Shown in pieces: positions 10,226 through 22,135 of a stretch of 64,000 bases of DNA (the stretch's first letter is position 1; each line of letters starts with the position of its first letter). The DNA lies in the NCBI GenBank assembly GCA_030323885.1, contig CM059187.1, positions 124,610,737 to 124,674,736 on the forward strand, in the 5' to 3' direction. Position numbers and translations under genes: made by a program. Source of the stretch: Branchipolynoe longqiensis. Taxonomy: Eukaryota; Annelida; Polychaeta; Phyllodocida; Polynoidae. The notes below the pieces were generated by a model that made no database searches, was not told the origin of the DNA, and worked only from the letters and a program-made list of their open reading frames with translations.

Positions 10226-10394
10226 CCAAAGTTCTGAGGGAGCGTGAGCAGCTCTCCGAGGCCGAAGTTGGGGATGCCCTTGACGGAGGCCAAGTCGCGC
10301 TCGTGCACCTCCAGTAGGGTGGAGCCTGGCATGTCGCGCCTGGAGCACAGCGTCGGCTGGGTCTGCATCAGCGACGGCTTAGTGAGCCGCATCA
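10226..10394 (-). CDS. TRAPPC13: TRAPPC13 exon 2 (internal coding exon)
   Basis: This 169-bp exon encodes the N-terminal region of trafficking protein particle complex subunit 13, part of the TRAPP tethering complex acting in ER-Golgi and Golgi traffic and autophagy. Minus-strand boundaries: acceptor with pyrimidine tract ending TTGCAG (10397-10395), then 2 nt completing a Val codon, 55 codons, and GG before a GTGAGC donor (10225-10220). The peptide keeps the family's diagnostic blocks VMRLTKPS and GELLTLPQNFG around a variable middle with DMPG. The human protein, as I recall it, has VMRLTKPT ... DLPGD ... GEMLTLPQNFG. The split glycine codon at the donor fits the family's next residues. The next exon should lie to the left, and I do not see it in the window. 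GC-rich exon base use contrasts with the AT-rich intron around it. Confidence 0.85.
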
Positions 10395-10467
10395 CTGCAA
10401 CACAAAGGGCAGCGTGTGTTAATACTGTTATTACTGACTGGACACCGCCCACATGCCAGCAGAGAAG

Positions 10468-10612
10468 CTGGTTGGTTGTTGGAGTTTTACGTCCTGGCAA
10501 CATCTACAGTCATATCAGGACGGGTAGCGACTTGTGACAGTGATACTGAGGTAACCAGTCCTTACCTTATCATCGTAATGCCGAGCAACACGCCATGTAG
10601 CGACAAGTATCA
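10468..10612 (-). mobile_element. SINE family A, internally deleted
   Basis: The tail ('gttggttgttggagttttac') and the 'gacgggtagcgacttgtgac' body join directly to 'gaggtaaccagtcctta...gacaagtatcaattt'. The middle of the body and the tRNA head are missing. Confidence 0.7.
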
Positions 10613-11358
10613 ATTTAGAGCTGTATAGTCCAATGAAAACTTCAAATTTTCAAAAATAAAAATAATTATTTAAATTTGATTCTATGTATCTAACTTAGAT
10701 ACTGGCGCACTTATTAAACATTTGTCGGCACACAAAAGGGAATACTGAGGCAATTTAATAGAACTTGTTACTGCAGAAGCCTATGCCTGCTATAGACTAT
10801 AGTGTCAAGAATCTAGGCATGCTTGCCAAAATTAATTTGGCGTGTTTACACTTAAAATATCTCTGAAGTTAGCCATATAAAATTAACTAAACTAAATTAA
10901 GGTAGATTATAATGATAAACCTAATATATTTATCTCAGAAAATGCAGCAGCAATTGCTTCATAAGCACACAAGTGTATAAGATGGATATGAAGGTTGAAA
11001 TCTAGATAAGTGCTTTGCTTAGGGACATTTGAGGATTCTATTGGACTCTGCAGCTGTCGTCACTTCAAATACACTCCAAAGTTAGCCATTTATAATATGT
11101 TTAAAAGAAATTAACTCCAAACAATCATGACAACACACAAAAAACTACTACCGTGCCAATGCAATCATGATTTTTTTCTAACTCTAGCTATGCATATCTT
11201 GTCAAAAATCACCATGAACATTATATCCATCTCATATGCTATCAACCAACCCTACTGGCCCATGGCCAAAAGTCAATTGGATTATAACGACCAACCTAAT
11301 CTATTTATTATGTTAAATAAGGCAGAAACTAGAAAGCTTCGGAGTATTCAACTTTAAA
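10613..11358 (-). repeat. MITE family M, compound copy
   Basis: 10613-10943 is a minus-oriented copy from terminus to 'atttatctcagaaaatg'. 10944-11060 is a plus-oriented 3' half. 11063-11358 returns to minus orientation. It is either a nested insertion or a fold-back rearrangement. Confidence 0.55.
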
Positions 11359-11577
11359 TAGATGACAAACACACCATGAGTATCATTAACATCCAAAGCT
11401 CAGTTATCAAACGAACTATAGCGATGCAGGCTGTAATTAAATTAACCCATTCACAAAGCTATCAATTAATTCAGGACTACATTTATTTCCACCCATACTC
11501 TTCTACAGTATTCCGCGATCGCACCACGAAGTGTCCGTTTCCATAGTTACCGTCTTCTTAGTACTGCATGTGTTCAA
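11359..11577. other. unassigned DNA
   Basis: Nothing recognised. Confidence 0.4.
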
Positions 11578-11913
11578 AAGATTGGTTGGTTGTTAGAGTT
11601 TTACATCCTGGTCACATCTCAGGTCGGGTACCAACTTGTGACAGTGCACACTCATGGCGACTTTATAGTGCTGCCCCACTGGGAAATCAAGCTGCCGGCA
11701 CCATGACACGATATCCCACTCAGTCACATTATCCTGACACTGAGCTAACCAGTCTTTGTCCTATCCTATTAATGCTGAGCACCAGACTACAAAGCGAAAA
11801 GTATCGATTTTATAAGTCAATTTTATAAGTCATTTGACTCGACCGAGAACCTGACTCCCAATCTCCCGCACGCGAGGCCCATGCTCTACTGATTCGGCCA
11901 CCGCCCCCGGTGT
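11578..11913 (-). mobile_element. SINE family A
   Basis: A near full-length copy from tail 'gttggttgttagagttttac' to tRNA-like head ('ctctactgattcggccaccgc' in plus reading). It has a short internal duplication of 'ttttataagtcaa'. Confidence 0.8.
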
Positions 11914-12507
11914 GTTTAATAGATTATTTCCACTACCTCCCAGCATTATGCTACTCCTGTTGTGGGTAGAACTTCAGAACTAAGGCTCTGAATAGCACCC
12001 AACACCAGAGAAGCCACGCTCAAAACTGCAGGAAAATAAAATAAAATGACAAAATTGAATAGCACATTTCAGAAAGGGAGGGTTGATTGATTATTGATGG
12101 CTTAACATTGTATCTGCAGCAATGGCCATTATTCACGGCGAAGATTTAGTAGAATTAATTTTGCTACATGTTTTTCAATTCAGTGTTCGTTTAATCAATG
12201 AATTACTGTGTATCAATTTCCTGTCAAGACATTTGACACTCGAATTTAAATCTAGAAAAGTGTGGATTTCAGCCTAGAATAATAGTTACTTTGATGATCA
12301 GTTTTTCATATTTTATTCATGTTTCAGCTGAGTGCGCATGCAACCTGGAAAAGGTCTATTCTGATATCTTTTCCTGATTTTACTAGCAATTAAAACGTTC
12401 AAACTGTTTTAATATTCATATTAATATTAATACACAATATTGTTATTGACATCATTTGTTTGAGATTTCTTTTTCTTTTCTTTTTGTGTATGCTCTATAT
12501 TTTTTTA
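11914..12507. other. non-coding stretch
   Basis: No gene is seen. 12305-12362 is an inverted fragment of the 8025 repeat ('gctgagtgcgcatgc...aaaaggtcta'). Confidence 0.4.
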
Positions 12508-12727
12508 GGCGTTACGTGCTAGCAACATCTAAGGTCATATCAGGACGAGTACTGACTTGTGACAGTACGCATTCATGGTGACTTTATAGTGCTGCATTCC
12601 TGGGAAATGGGGCCACCGGCACCATGAACCAATAACCCACTCAGTCACATTATCTTGATGTAGAATAAACCAGAACCTATCCTATCCTAGAACTGCACAG
12701 CGCCAGGCTAGTTAGCGACAAGTATCT
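12508..12727 (-). mobile_element. SINE family A, head missing
   Basis: Body from 'tgctagcaacatctaagg' to 'agcgacaagtatc'. The tRNA-like part is absent. Confidence 0.7.
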
Positions 12728-12907
12728 TATGTGTGCTTTTGTTGTTTTTGTCGCTCTTTGTGAGGGTTGGGGGAGAACACAGGTTGCATACAAGGCCCTT
12801 CTGTGAGGGATACATAAATACAGGAGTAATCCTCTATGGTTTAACAATGACCATTTCAGCATACAAGTTTTTTAAAGTGGACATAAAAGGGAGAAAAAAC
12901 AAGACCG

Positions 12908-13225
12908 AGTTGGTTGGTTGGGTGTTTGAGTTTTACGTCCTGGAAACATCGAAGGTGATATCAGGACGGTACCAACTTGTGACAATGCACACTCATGGCG
13001 ACTTTATAGTGCTGTCCCACTGGGAAATCGGACCGCCGACACCATGATCTGATATCCCACCCAGTCACATTATTCTGACACTGAGCTAACCAGTCCTCGA
13101 CCTATCATAATAATACCGAACACCAAGATAGGAAGCGACAAGTATCAATTTTGTAAGTCATTGTTTTAACTTGACCGGGAATCGAACTCCCGATCTCCCG
13201 CACACGAGGCCCGACAACTGAGTAA
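12908..13225 (-). mobile_element. SINE family A
   Basis: Tail, core and the B-box end of the tRNA head are present ('gaccgggaatcgaactcccg'). The head's 5' end is lost at about 13220. Confidence 0.75.
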
Positions 13226-13605
13226 AAAAAAGCTGAGATGATGAAGTAGATGACGAATTAAATATGTAAGCCTTCTTTCTAAAGCCAATCTAAATTGCAC
13301 TGACAGCCTGTCACGGTAAATTTATTACACAAGCCCGGCTCAGGACAGACAGCTCACCTGAATGTGTCTATTAAAGTCTGTCACTAGGTGCTGGAGGACC
13401 TCATGAGCTCCTCATCTTGGCAGCAGACATTAATGGATGATGGCTACTATCAGGGCATGTGTCTGACGAGCAGATAATGCATGGTTATATGTAGTGACTC
13501 CAACAGCAGTCTCAGTGAGAAGGCTAGTAAACAACCCCATAGAAAAAGTCTCATACGGCTGGGTTATGGATATGTCGACATGATTCCCTAATCTAAACAG
13601 CTAAG
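13226..13605. other. unassigned DNA
   Basis: No gene or known element is seen. Confidence 0.4.
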
Positions 13606-14395
13606 TATATTGTTCGGAAACTTATTTATCATACCTCGCTACTCTCGAGTTGTTAACTTTATTAAATCATGAGGTTAATGGACTTTAAAAGATGAATCAA
13701 TAGCATCCAGTGGCTGCCATCTTCTTTTTTTGTGTTTTGTACTTTTCCATTCTCTCTGAGTCCCTCCACTATATGCCAATATAGAGCGCTGGATGGAACA
13801 CTGAGCGCTGGGTGGAACATGGACATCACCAGCCTATTTCTGGTTGATTCATACCAAGGCAGTTTTTGCTCGGATTTATTTAGGCTAGGTTGTCCTTCAC
13901 CCTTACTGTGGCTAGGGGTGAATATTTTATCTAGGCTATATGTAGATAAAGGATTCACCCCATACTTGCAGTACACAGGTGAATACCAACCCTATATAAA
14001 AGCTGTCGAAAAGGTGGGGAATTGAAATGAGAGCCTAAATCCACAATCTAAGAAGCAACATTTATTCTTTGTATATGTCTTCATATTTCCCTGCTACCTT
14101 TGAGTTGAAAAATATAATAAAACATCCAGTTTAATAGAATTTAAAAGTGAAAATCGACAGCGTTCTATCGCCGCCATATTGTCTTTTTGCAATCTCTCCC
14201 ATTTCACCAACTCTGTGCCGATATAAGTAGCCATTTGATATTGGAGCCAGGCATGCTACTTCCTGTTCCATACTAAAGCTGTTTACGCCAGTATTTAGAC
14301 TATGTTGTCATTCACCCGTGTACTACAAGTATGGGGTGAATCTTTTATCTAGGCTATCTGTGGCAATCGATCCCACTGTAGGGCTTTTACAGTGT
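13606..14395. repeat. two diverged copies of repeat F
   Basis: Copies at about 13606-14030 and 14045-14395 share 'tggctgccatctt / cgccgccatattg', 'ccgatataagtag / ccaatatagagcg' and 'ggggtgaat(a/c)ttttatctaggcta'. A third partial copy is at 20195. They are non-coding. Confidence 0.5.
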
Positions 14396-14544
14396 CAGCT
14401 TCGTTAGGATGGGCATGCTTGATTTATTCCAGGCAAAAGACAGTTTATTTATGCGATGATAAAGATCTCTCCCGATAGTTATGAGCCACACAGACAAGTC
14501 CTAGTTGAATAGGGCTAAAAAAGGGAGAAGGGGCAAACTAGATA

Positions 14545-14645
14545 GTTGGTTGGTTGTTGGAGTTTTACATCCTGGCAACATCTAAGGTCATATGAGGACG
14601 ATATGACCTTGGATGTTGCCAGGATATAAAACTCCAACAAAACAA
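14545..14645. repeat. SINE A tail-to-tail palindrome
   Basis: A tail end (minus, 14549-14598) is followed immediately by the same tail in plus orientation (14599-14640), giving a fold-back of about 45-bp arms. The bodies of both SINEs are missing. Confidence 0.7.
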
Positions 14646-14939
14646 ACAGAAACTACAATCAGTTCCGCAGCAGACCAAAGATATTTCAGCAGCATTTTCA
14701 CAGGGGAACCCAATCAATCTCCGTGAGTGCTCCCGAGTCTACGTCACTCCCATACATCAAGTTCAATAGGAGGGTCAGTAAGGCTGAGTGACACAAGTCT
14801 GGATCCCTACAGGACCCCAGCACAGACGGCACCATACATAACTCCTGGAGAATAAAGTCAGTTTGGAAATATGCAAGCCATGTGTGAGAATACTGAACCA
14901 CGATACCAATGACTTAAATTTGTGACAGTGCAGTTTTTT
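14646..14939. other. unassigned DNA
   Basis: No gene is supported. Confidence 0.4.
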
Positions 14940-15253
14940 TGTCTGTTTTATTTGGATTTTACATCCTAGTAACATCTATGGTTATATCAGGACGGGTCCT
15001 GACTTGTGACAGAGTGCACTCATGGTGACTTTATAGTACTGCTCAACTGCATGACCTGATATTCCACTCAGTCACATTATCCTGATACTGAGCTAATCCA
15101 TCCCTACCATATCCTAGTAATACCGAGCACAAGGCTAGGAAGCAACAAGTATAAATTTGGTAGATCATTGGTTTGATGACTCAGCTGGGATTCGAACTCC
15201 CAACCTTCCACATAGAAAGTCTGCGCTCTACCGATTCAGCCACCACGTCTGGT
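14940..15253 (-). mobile_element. SINE family A
   Basis: Full copy with tRNA-like head at about 15180-15250 ('ctctaccgattcagccaccac'). Confidence 0.8.
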
Positions 15254-15416
15254 TGCGATACCAGTGAAGAAGATGCAAAGCTACATTGGTCGTGTGCGCC
15301 TAACTTTAACTTTAACTTTAAGCGAAGCTATGCTTAGTTAAATCATGCAAAGTTCACTTTCATTTCAACGTGTGGCTTTGCTGGCACAGAACAGTGCCTG
15401 TAACATACATTTCCCC

Positions 15417-15924
15417 TCCGGTGTGGCGTACTCAGCCGTGTCCCGTGCTCAGCCGTGTACCTATACTCAAACTCAAGGTATTGTCAATGGTCGTGAGTAA
15501 TTTTCATACAGAAAATACAGAACAAGTGAAATATCTCTAAAACCACACCACCTATTAACAAATCGCTTGGTACACATATAGAAAACATCTTCACCAAAAA
15601 GATTATATTAAATTTATAAGGTTAGGGTTCTTGATTTCTATTAATTTTGATTAAAACTAATGTTTTGCACTGCGCGTACTGTCAAACTCAAGGCATTGTC
15701 AATGGTGGTGAGCAATCTTCATACAGAAAATCCAGGAAAAGTGAAATATCTCTAAAACCACACCACCTAGAAACAAATCACTTGGTACACATATAGAAAA
15801 CATCTTTACCAAAAACATTATATTAAATTTATAAGGTTAGTGACTTACGACCATTGACAATGCCTTGAGTTTGAGTATAGGGACACGGCTGAGCACGGGA
15901 CACGGCTGAGCACGCCACACCGGA
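15417..15924. mobile_element. MITE with ~77-bp terminal inverted repeats
   Basis: 15417-15493 and 15847-15924 are near-perfect inverted repeats beginning TCCGGTGTGGCG and including tandem 'cacggctgagcacg'. The interior holds two direct copies 216 bp apart of a block of about 160 bp ('aaatatctctaaaaccacac...ttataaggttag'). No coding frame. Confidence 0.7.
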
Positions 15925-16165
15925 CTTGGAAACAAAAACCGGAAGTAAGAAGTGTGGTCGAGCATCAGACCTGTTGTACTCGGCAAAAGGTTACTCGAAG
16001 CACACCTCAGACCACTGTACCCTTCACACGCCCACCTAACCGGACAGGGATAGCCAAGTAGGTAGGGCGACCACGTCCCGTGCGGAAGGTCCTGATTTCG
16101 AACGCAATACATTACAAAATTGACACACTTGTTGCTGTCTAGCTTGAAATTGGTTTGCTTGCCCG

Positions 16166-16983
16166 ACACGATCAATCAATCAATGGGTGCCGTCTTCTCG
16201 AAGAAGGTTGGCTGCAATGGACCTCCTTCTCTTCCTGTCATTCGTTCCTCTCACGCATTCCACATAGCTCGTTGCTGTCCACTCAGTGATGTTGTCCATC
16301 CATGTTGTTCTCCTTCTCCCTCTTGGTCTTTTCCCTTCTATCTTCCCTTCCAGTATTCTTCTCTGTGATTCCTTGTGTCGTATCATGTGGCCAAAGTATT
16401 TAATTTTTCTATTTTTGATCGTTTGTATTATCTGTCTCTTTATTTTCATTCTTGTTAGGACCTCCACGTTGCTTATCATTGCTGTCCATGGAATTTTTAA
16501 CATTCTTCTGTATTGCCACATTTCAAATGCCTCGAGCTTTGTTGTTATTGCTTTCTTCAAAGTCCATGTCTCGACTTTAGCAGTCGGAGTGTTGTTTTTA
16601 TATTTATGTCTCTAGATGTTAGTACTTTCTGCATTTTTAGAAATGTTGTTTTGGCAATGTTTATTCTCCGTTTAATCTCTCTCTCACATCCACCATCACT
16701 AGTTATTAAATGGCCCAGATACACAAATGACTCTACCTGCTCCAAGATTACACCATTAACTTTTATCTCTGCTCTTGGTTTGTATTCCTTTCTGCTGACA
16801 ACCATGGATTTTTGTCTTCTTTACATTCAATTTGAGGCCACGTCTCTCACTTTTTTCTTTTACTTCATCCACTATATCTTGTAGTCGATTTGACGTTAAG
16901 GCTAGCAGTGCTGTATCGTCTGCATATCTTGTGTTATTGATATTTCCACCGACACGATAAGTTACACTAATATCTTTCATTGC
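16166..16983 (-). pseudogene. 5'-truncated non-LTR retrotransposon (RTE/BovB-like RT 3' half)
   Basis: On the minus strand 16980-16756 has the reverse transcriptase catalytic box YADDTALLA. A frameshift near 16805 leads to a frame with VNGVILEQVESFVYLGHLIT. A further in-frame loss near 16560 precedes FGHMIRHKESQRRILEGKIEGKR and GRRRTTWMDNITEW, the typical C-terminal end of such enzymes. The 3' end is a short ATTG repeat (16171-16184). The upstream endonuclease and RT fingers are missing, so the copy is dead. Clade assignment is by motif memory. Confidence 0.75.
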
Positions 16984-17044
16984 TAAGCACAGTTAGTTAC
17001 ATTTTTCTAAAATATGTTTTGTTTGTTTCTTTTGGGGGTGCGGG

Positions 17045-17342
17045 GGGGTTACGTCTTACCAACATATAAGGTCATATCAGGACAGGCACCGACTTGTGAC
17101 AGTGTGCATTCATGGTGACTTTATAGCACTGCCCCATTGGAAGATCATGCCACCAGCACCATGACCTGATATCACAGACACTGAGCTGACCAGTCCTTGC
17201 CCTATCCTTGTAATGCCGAAAGCCAGGCTAGGTAGGGACAAGTATCAATTTTGTAAGTCATTGGTTTTGACTTGGTCTGCGTTTGAACTCCGACCTTCCG
17301 CACAGGAAGCCGGTGCTCTACCGATTCAGCCACTGCGTCCAC
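17045..17342 (-). mobile_element. SINE family A
   Basis: Tail through tRNA-like head ('ctctaccgattcagccactgc'). It has a small deletion in the 'cccactcagtcacatt' segment. Confidence 0.8.
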
Positions 17343-17420
17343 TCTTTCTAACATTCATAATGCCCCAGGTCTCCGGACGGCATATGGAAAAGGACGATTA
17401 GTATTCTTGTAGATGTTTAA

Positions 17421-18069
17421 TGGGGCTGTCACCCTACGAGGTATGCTGTTAGCGTATGCCGACGTATGCGATTTTCGGCCAACACGTTGGCATACGACGT
17501 CATAGGTTACCCAAAGGTTGGGCATATGTCGAGTATGCTCAGCATACAGCATCATAATTTGGCATAGGTCGGCGTAGGTCAAGGCGCAAAATAATTTTTG
17601 TGCATGTTCAAAATTTTCAACCTATGCCGGCATATGGCTCATACGTTTCTCATATGCTCGGCATATGCTCTGCGTACGTCGGCGTACGTTAGGCATACGC
17701 TAAGGGTAGGTCGGCATAAGTTAGCTGTATGTTGAACCGGTGCTCTCCGCGTATCTCTGGCGTACTTCGAACGTATGCGTGCCATATCTCCAGCATACTT
17801 AACGTATATGCCGTACTTCTAGCGATGAAGTAACATAATTGACTTTGGTAAGCGTACCGTGAGCGTATTCAATAGGTCAGACATACATTCTTCATACGTT
17901 ACGTACGTTGTGTGTGTGTTGTGTGTACGTTGTGTGTACGTTGTGTGTATGCCCATTTTTATCCCTCGCACCGCAAACAGTTTGGCATATGCCAACCTAT
18001 TCTGATTTGCAATTTATTTCAACACATTACGCACACGCCGGCGCCATACATCGTAGTGTGACAGGGCCT
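17421..18069. mobile_element. TTAA-target TIR element, GCATACG-type
   Basis: Preceded by TTAA (17417-17420). The left end is TGGGGCTGTCACCCTACG and the right end is CGTAGTGTGACAGGGCC. The interior is filled with scrambled forward and reverse copies of CGTATGCC/GGCATACG-like motifs. There is no credible gene. The right TTAA has decayed. Same family as 19716 and 62762. Confidence 0.7.
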
Positions 18070-18204
18070 TCACAGACAGATTGTAATCCTTATTTTAATT
18101 TAGGAACTACCAACACGACAATCAGTTATAAGACTTAAGAGTAAATGGGATACCTTCGAACCTTCTTGGTTCTATCACGAACCATTCATTTGTGAATGAA
18201 TAAA

Positions 18205-18576
18205 TGCAGTTGGTCGGTTGGTTGTTGGAGTTTTACGTCCTGGCAACATCTAAGGTCATATCAGGATGGGTACCAACTTGTAACAGTGCACATTTATGGT
18301 GACTTTATAGTGCTTTCCCAATGGGAAATCATACCACCGACACCATGACCTGATATCCCACTCAGTCACATTATCCTGACACTGAGCTAACCAGTTTTTG
18401 CCCTATCCTAATAATACTGAGCGCCTGGCTAGGAAGTGACAAGTATTAATTTGGTAGGTCATTGGGTTGACTCAGCTGGGATTCGAAGTCATTGGTTTGA
18501 ATCGACGAGGATTTGAATCCCACGATCTCCCAAAACAGTAGACAGATGCTCAACTCATTTGGCCATCACGTCTGGT
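18205..18576 (-). mobile_element. SINE family A with duplicated head end
   Basis: Full tail and core. The tRNA-proximal segment 'gtcattggtttgactc...gattcgaa' occurs twice in succession (18460-18490 and 18487-18520), once from each of two head types. Confidence 0.8.
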
Positions 18577-18731
18577 TGGACAAATGCATCATGTATTACT
18601 CATCACACACAAAATGCGAAATAAGCATGGCTTGGTCTGTTGACAGCTGCTTTGCGTCTGGCTTGACATCCCTCGCCAAGTCCATGGGGATTCTGCTGTC
18701 ACTGGCAGCACGAGCTGACTGGAACCAGACA

Positions 18732-18954
18732 CCGTAAAGTTGGTTAAACCAAAGTTGATTAATCCAAATAAAATTGTCGGACCCCAGGCCACTCGGGTAT
18801 GGTTAAACCAAATTTTCATGTTGTTATAACGTCATCTGAGACCCCACAGACTTTTTTATATGATAAATGGTAGTATTTTGCTGGACCGCCGAAACAAAGT
18901 TTGGATTAACCGATAGTGTGGTTTAACCAAGCTTGGTTTAACGGGGTTATACTG
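18732..18954. mobile_element. pogo/Tigger-like MITE
   Basis: The right end is the reverse complement of CAGTATAACCCCGTTAAACC and is followed by TA. The left end (18732) is a degenerate version. Interior sequence repeats 'ggttaaacca'. Confidence 0.55.
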
Positions 18955-19711
18955 TATATACATAAAAACCAATAATCAAAGTGTCCAGATATATTGTATA
19001 TTACATGTGCATTACACGCTTATTCAAAGTCAAAGTCAAAGCCAAAGCTCGGTTAAACCAATGATCGGTTAATCGAGACAAATATCTAGGGTCCCTTCAT
19101 GTTTGGTTTAACAAAGTTATACTGTATATGTTATTAATCTCACATTACTATTATTATTAATAATACATATACAACTATATTATGACTAGGATATATGTCT
19201 ATGTTATCTATTCAATGTATCTAATTCCACCATATTCTAAATAGACGAGCATATCCACCGACGTTCTTTATTTATCTCTAAACACGTGCAGACATCTTAT
19301 GCACTTATATCTCTCCTTCTCCCCTTCATGTCCACGTTTACTCAGTCACTGTGTGCCAGCGTCGGCATGGCCACCTGCTTCCGGTGGCTAATGAGGCCTG
19401 GCTGCCATAGACACCTTGCAAGTGTAGCCAGTCATACCCACAGCCTGTGTCGCTCTGCCTCTAATGATAACACCACACACACACACTGTGACACACACAT
19501 AGTCTCTTCAACCCCCAACCTGTCTCCCCCACCATTTCTACAACTGCTGCTGTCTTAAAGGGACCAGATATAGGTCGCTGAGACACGACCCGTACTCCGA
19601 CAAATGCTCTCCAAGCATATGTTTGCCAGTTTTCAGTTTATGCAACCACATATGTGGGGGGAGAGTGCTGACATTGGATGCTTCTGTTGTGTTTTATTTA
19701 GTCCAGTTTAT
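18955..19711. other. non-coding stretch
   Basis: 19045-19127 is a second pogo-like remnant ending 'ggtttaacaaagttatactg'. The rest, including a CA repeat near 19480, shows no gene. Confidence 0.4.
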
Positions 19712-19715
19712 TTAA

Positions 19716-20171
19716 GGGGCTGTCACATTAGGGTTTTTTGCGGGAGCGTATGGCGGCGTAAGCGCGTTACGTCATATACGTCGGCATACGCCGTATACGC
19801 TACTCATACGCTACGCATACGCTACTCATACGCTACTCATACGCCGCCAGATGCCGCCAGATGCCGGCGTATGTGAAGCGTATGAGGCATACGCCGCCAT
19901 ACGCTTTCATAAATCCGTCCGTTCCCCAAATTTTTTGTGCATGCTAAAAAAAACTCGACCTATGAGGGCGTATGGCCCATACTGTCAAAAAATGTCACAC
20001 AGCCCCCAACGCTCCCATACGCTCCTCATACGCTCCTCGTACGCTCCTCGTAGGTTCCACATACGCTCAAAACCACCCGAAAGGTCACCAAATGTCATCA
20101 TAGGCCGGCACGCGCAGGACCTACGTAGGTTTTCAATACACTCCCGCCATACGCCGTAATGTGACAGGGCC
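19716..20171. mobile_element. TTAA-target TIR element, GCATACG-type, short copy
   Basis: Left flank TTAA (19712-19715), left end GGGGCTGTCACATTAGGG, right end TACGCCGTAATGTGACAGGG. The right flank TTTA is a one-base decay of TTAA. The interior is dense in 'catacgc' motifs in both orientations. Confidence 0.75.
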
Positions 20172-20194
20172 TTTAGACAACCATATAGAGAACA

Positions 20195-20600
20195 AAATGT
20201 TAGAAATTGGAATCTAAAATGATAAATATAAAGTTTGAATGTTTATTTATCATAACCAGCTACTTATTGTGTGAATAATTGATGAAATCATGTAGATTAG
20301 TAGACTTTAAGAGTTGAATTGAGAGCTTTCTGTGGCTGCCATCTTGGTGGTTGCCATGGCTTCCCATGTGTGTGGGGAACCCCTCTAGGTTATGTGATGA
20401 GGGAATCCCACCTATGATGTCATTCATACATCACAGACCTCAACTCTCCTACCACATGTTCAGTGGCATGAACTGAACAAACTAAGCAAAGGTATGTTTG
20501 GAGAGCTTTTGATGCTGGATTCATTTGTATCTGGGTGAGGTATAGCCGCCGACTTTAAGTAAAGGCATCTCAGTTTGTTATGCCCGCTTCGGAGAGCAAT
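20195..20600. repeat. repeat F, third copy
   Basis: Shares 'ttatttatcataaccagcta...gactttaagagttgaatt...tggctgccatcttgg' with the 13606 copy. Confidence 0.45.
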
Positions 20601-20623
20601 AATTTTAAATTAGAGATAAAGCG

Positions 20624-20940
20624 TTGGTTGGTTGTTGGAGTTTTACGTCCTGGCAACATCTAAGGTCATATCAGGACGGGTACCAACTTGTGACACTGTG
20701 CACTCATGAGGACTTTATAGTGCGGCCCCACTGGGAGACCAGGCTGCCAACACCATGAACTGATATCCCACTTAGTCACATTATCCTGACACTGTACCAA
20801 CCAGTCATTGCCCTATCCTAATAATGCAGAGTGCCTGGCTAGGAAACGACAAGTATAAATTTTTAAGTCATTGATTTGTATTTCAAATCCCACGATCTAC
20901 CAAAATGGGAGACGGACGCTCAACTCATTTGGCCATCGCA
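20624..20940 (-). mobile_element. SINE family A
   Basis: Nearly full length, with the second head type ('gacggacgctcaactcatttggccatc'). Confidence 0.8.
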
Positions 20941-21047
20941 GAGGTAAAGTGTGGCAAATTCACTTGTGACTCCAACCCCAGGTCAAGAAGGGAGGTTATT
21001 ATGCCTTGAAACAACTGAAATACCATAATTCCAATGCTAGTTCAAAT

Positions 21048-21765
21048 TCTCTGGACAGTGTACTACGATAATACACTAATACTATTGATCCGTTTGTCAG
21101 TCAAGGTTTTCTGAGCAGTGTACCACTGTAATACAATAATACTATTGCTCCATTAGTCAGTCAAGGTTTTCTGAGCAGTGTACCACTGTAATACAATAAT
21201 ACTATTGCTCCATTTGTCAGTCAAGGTTTTCTGAGCAGTGTATTACTGAAATATAATAATACTATTGCTCCATTTGTCAGACAAACTTCTCTGAGCAGAG
21301 TACAACTGCAATATAATAATACTATTGCTCCATTTGTCAGACAAGCTTCTGTGAGCAGACAGCCACTGTAATACAATAATACTATTGCTCCATTTGTCAG
21401 ACAAACTTCTCTGAACAGCATACCACAGTAATACAATAATACTATTGCTCCATTTGTCAAACTTCTCTGAGAAGTGTACCACTGTAATACAATAATACTA
21501 TCGATCCATTTGTCAGACAAACTTTTGTGAGCAGCGTACCACTGTAATACAATAATACTATTGCTCCATTTGTCAGACAAGCTTTTCTGAGCAGTGTCCC
21601 ATTGTAATACAATAATACTATTGCTCCATTTGTCAGACAAGCTTCTGTGAGCAGTGTACCACTGTAATACGACAATACTATTGCTCCATTTGTCAGACAA
21701 ACTTCTCTGAGCAGTGTACCACTGTAATACAATAATACAATTGCTCCATTTGTCAGACAAGCTTG
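21048..21765. repeat. 60-bp tandem satellite, ~12 copies
   Basis: Unit 'gagcagtgtaccactgtaat' plus 'acaataatactattgctcc' plus 'atttgtcagacaagcttct'. The period is exactly 60 in most copies. The long repetitive frame on the minus strand (period 20 residues) is a by-product of a unit divisible by three. Confidence 0.9.
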
Positions 21766-22135
21766 TGGGAGGACCACTCTTCCATCAAGGTGTCAACCCC
21801 CTCTCCCACCTCCGCTCAGGAGCCTGCGTGCTACCTACACTCACAAATTTATATATAATAAAGTTCCGGGTGCAAGTGACTATGTTAGCGCCGGAAGTAT
21901 GGTCGGGCAGTGGTGGAGCCACCAGTACCCGTATGAGTAAGGATCAAATACATGCAGAGAGGCTAATAATATATCAGAATAATATAATATAATAAACATA
22001 TAGAAAATCCCTTATGCGGCTTTATACTCACATAATGCTTATAAATCACATATATGCATATCAGGTAAGCTGCCAACACAACCTACTTTGCGCCGGCAAA
22101 GATTCGACCCATGTGCACTCCTCATAGCCAATATG
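21766..22135. other. non-coding stretch
   Basis: No gene is seen. Confidence 0.4.

Noticed and set aside
21048..21765. Repeat protein with 20-residue period
   Set aside because: It follows from a 60-bp satellite unit with several frames open. No start or splice evidence.
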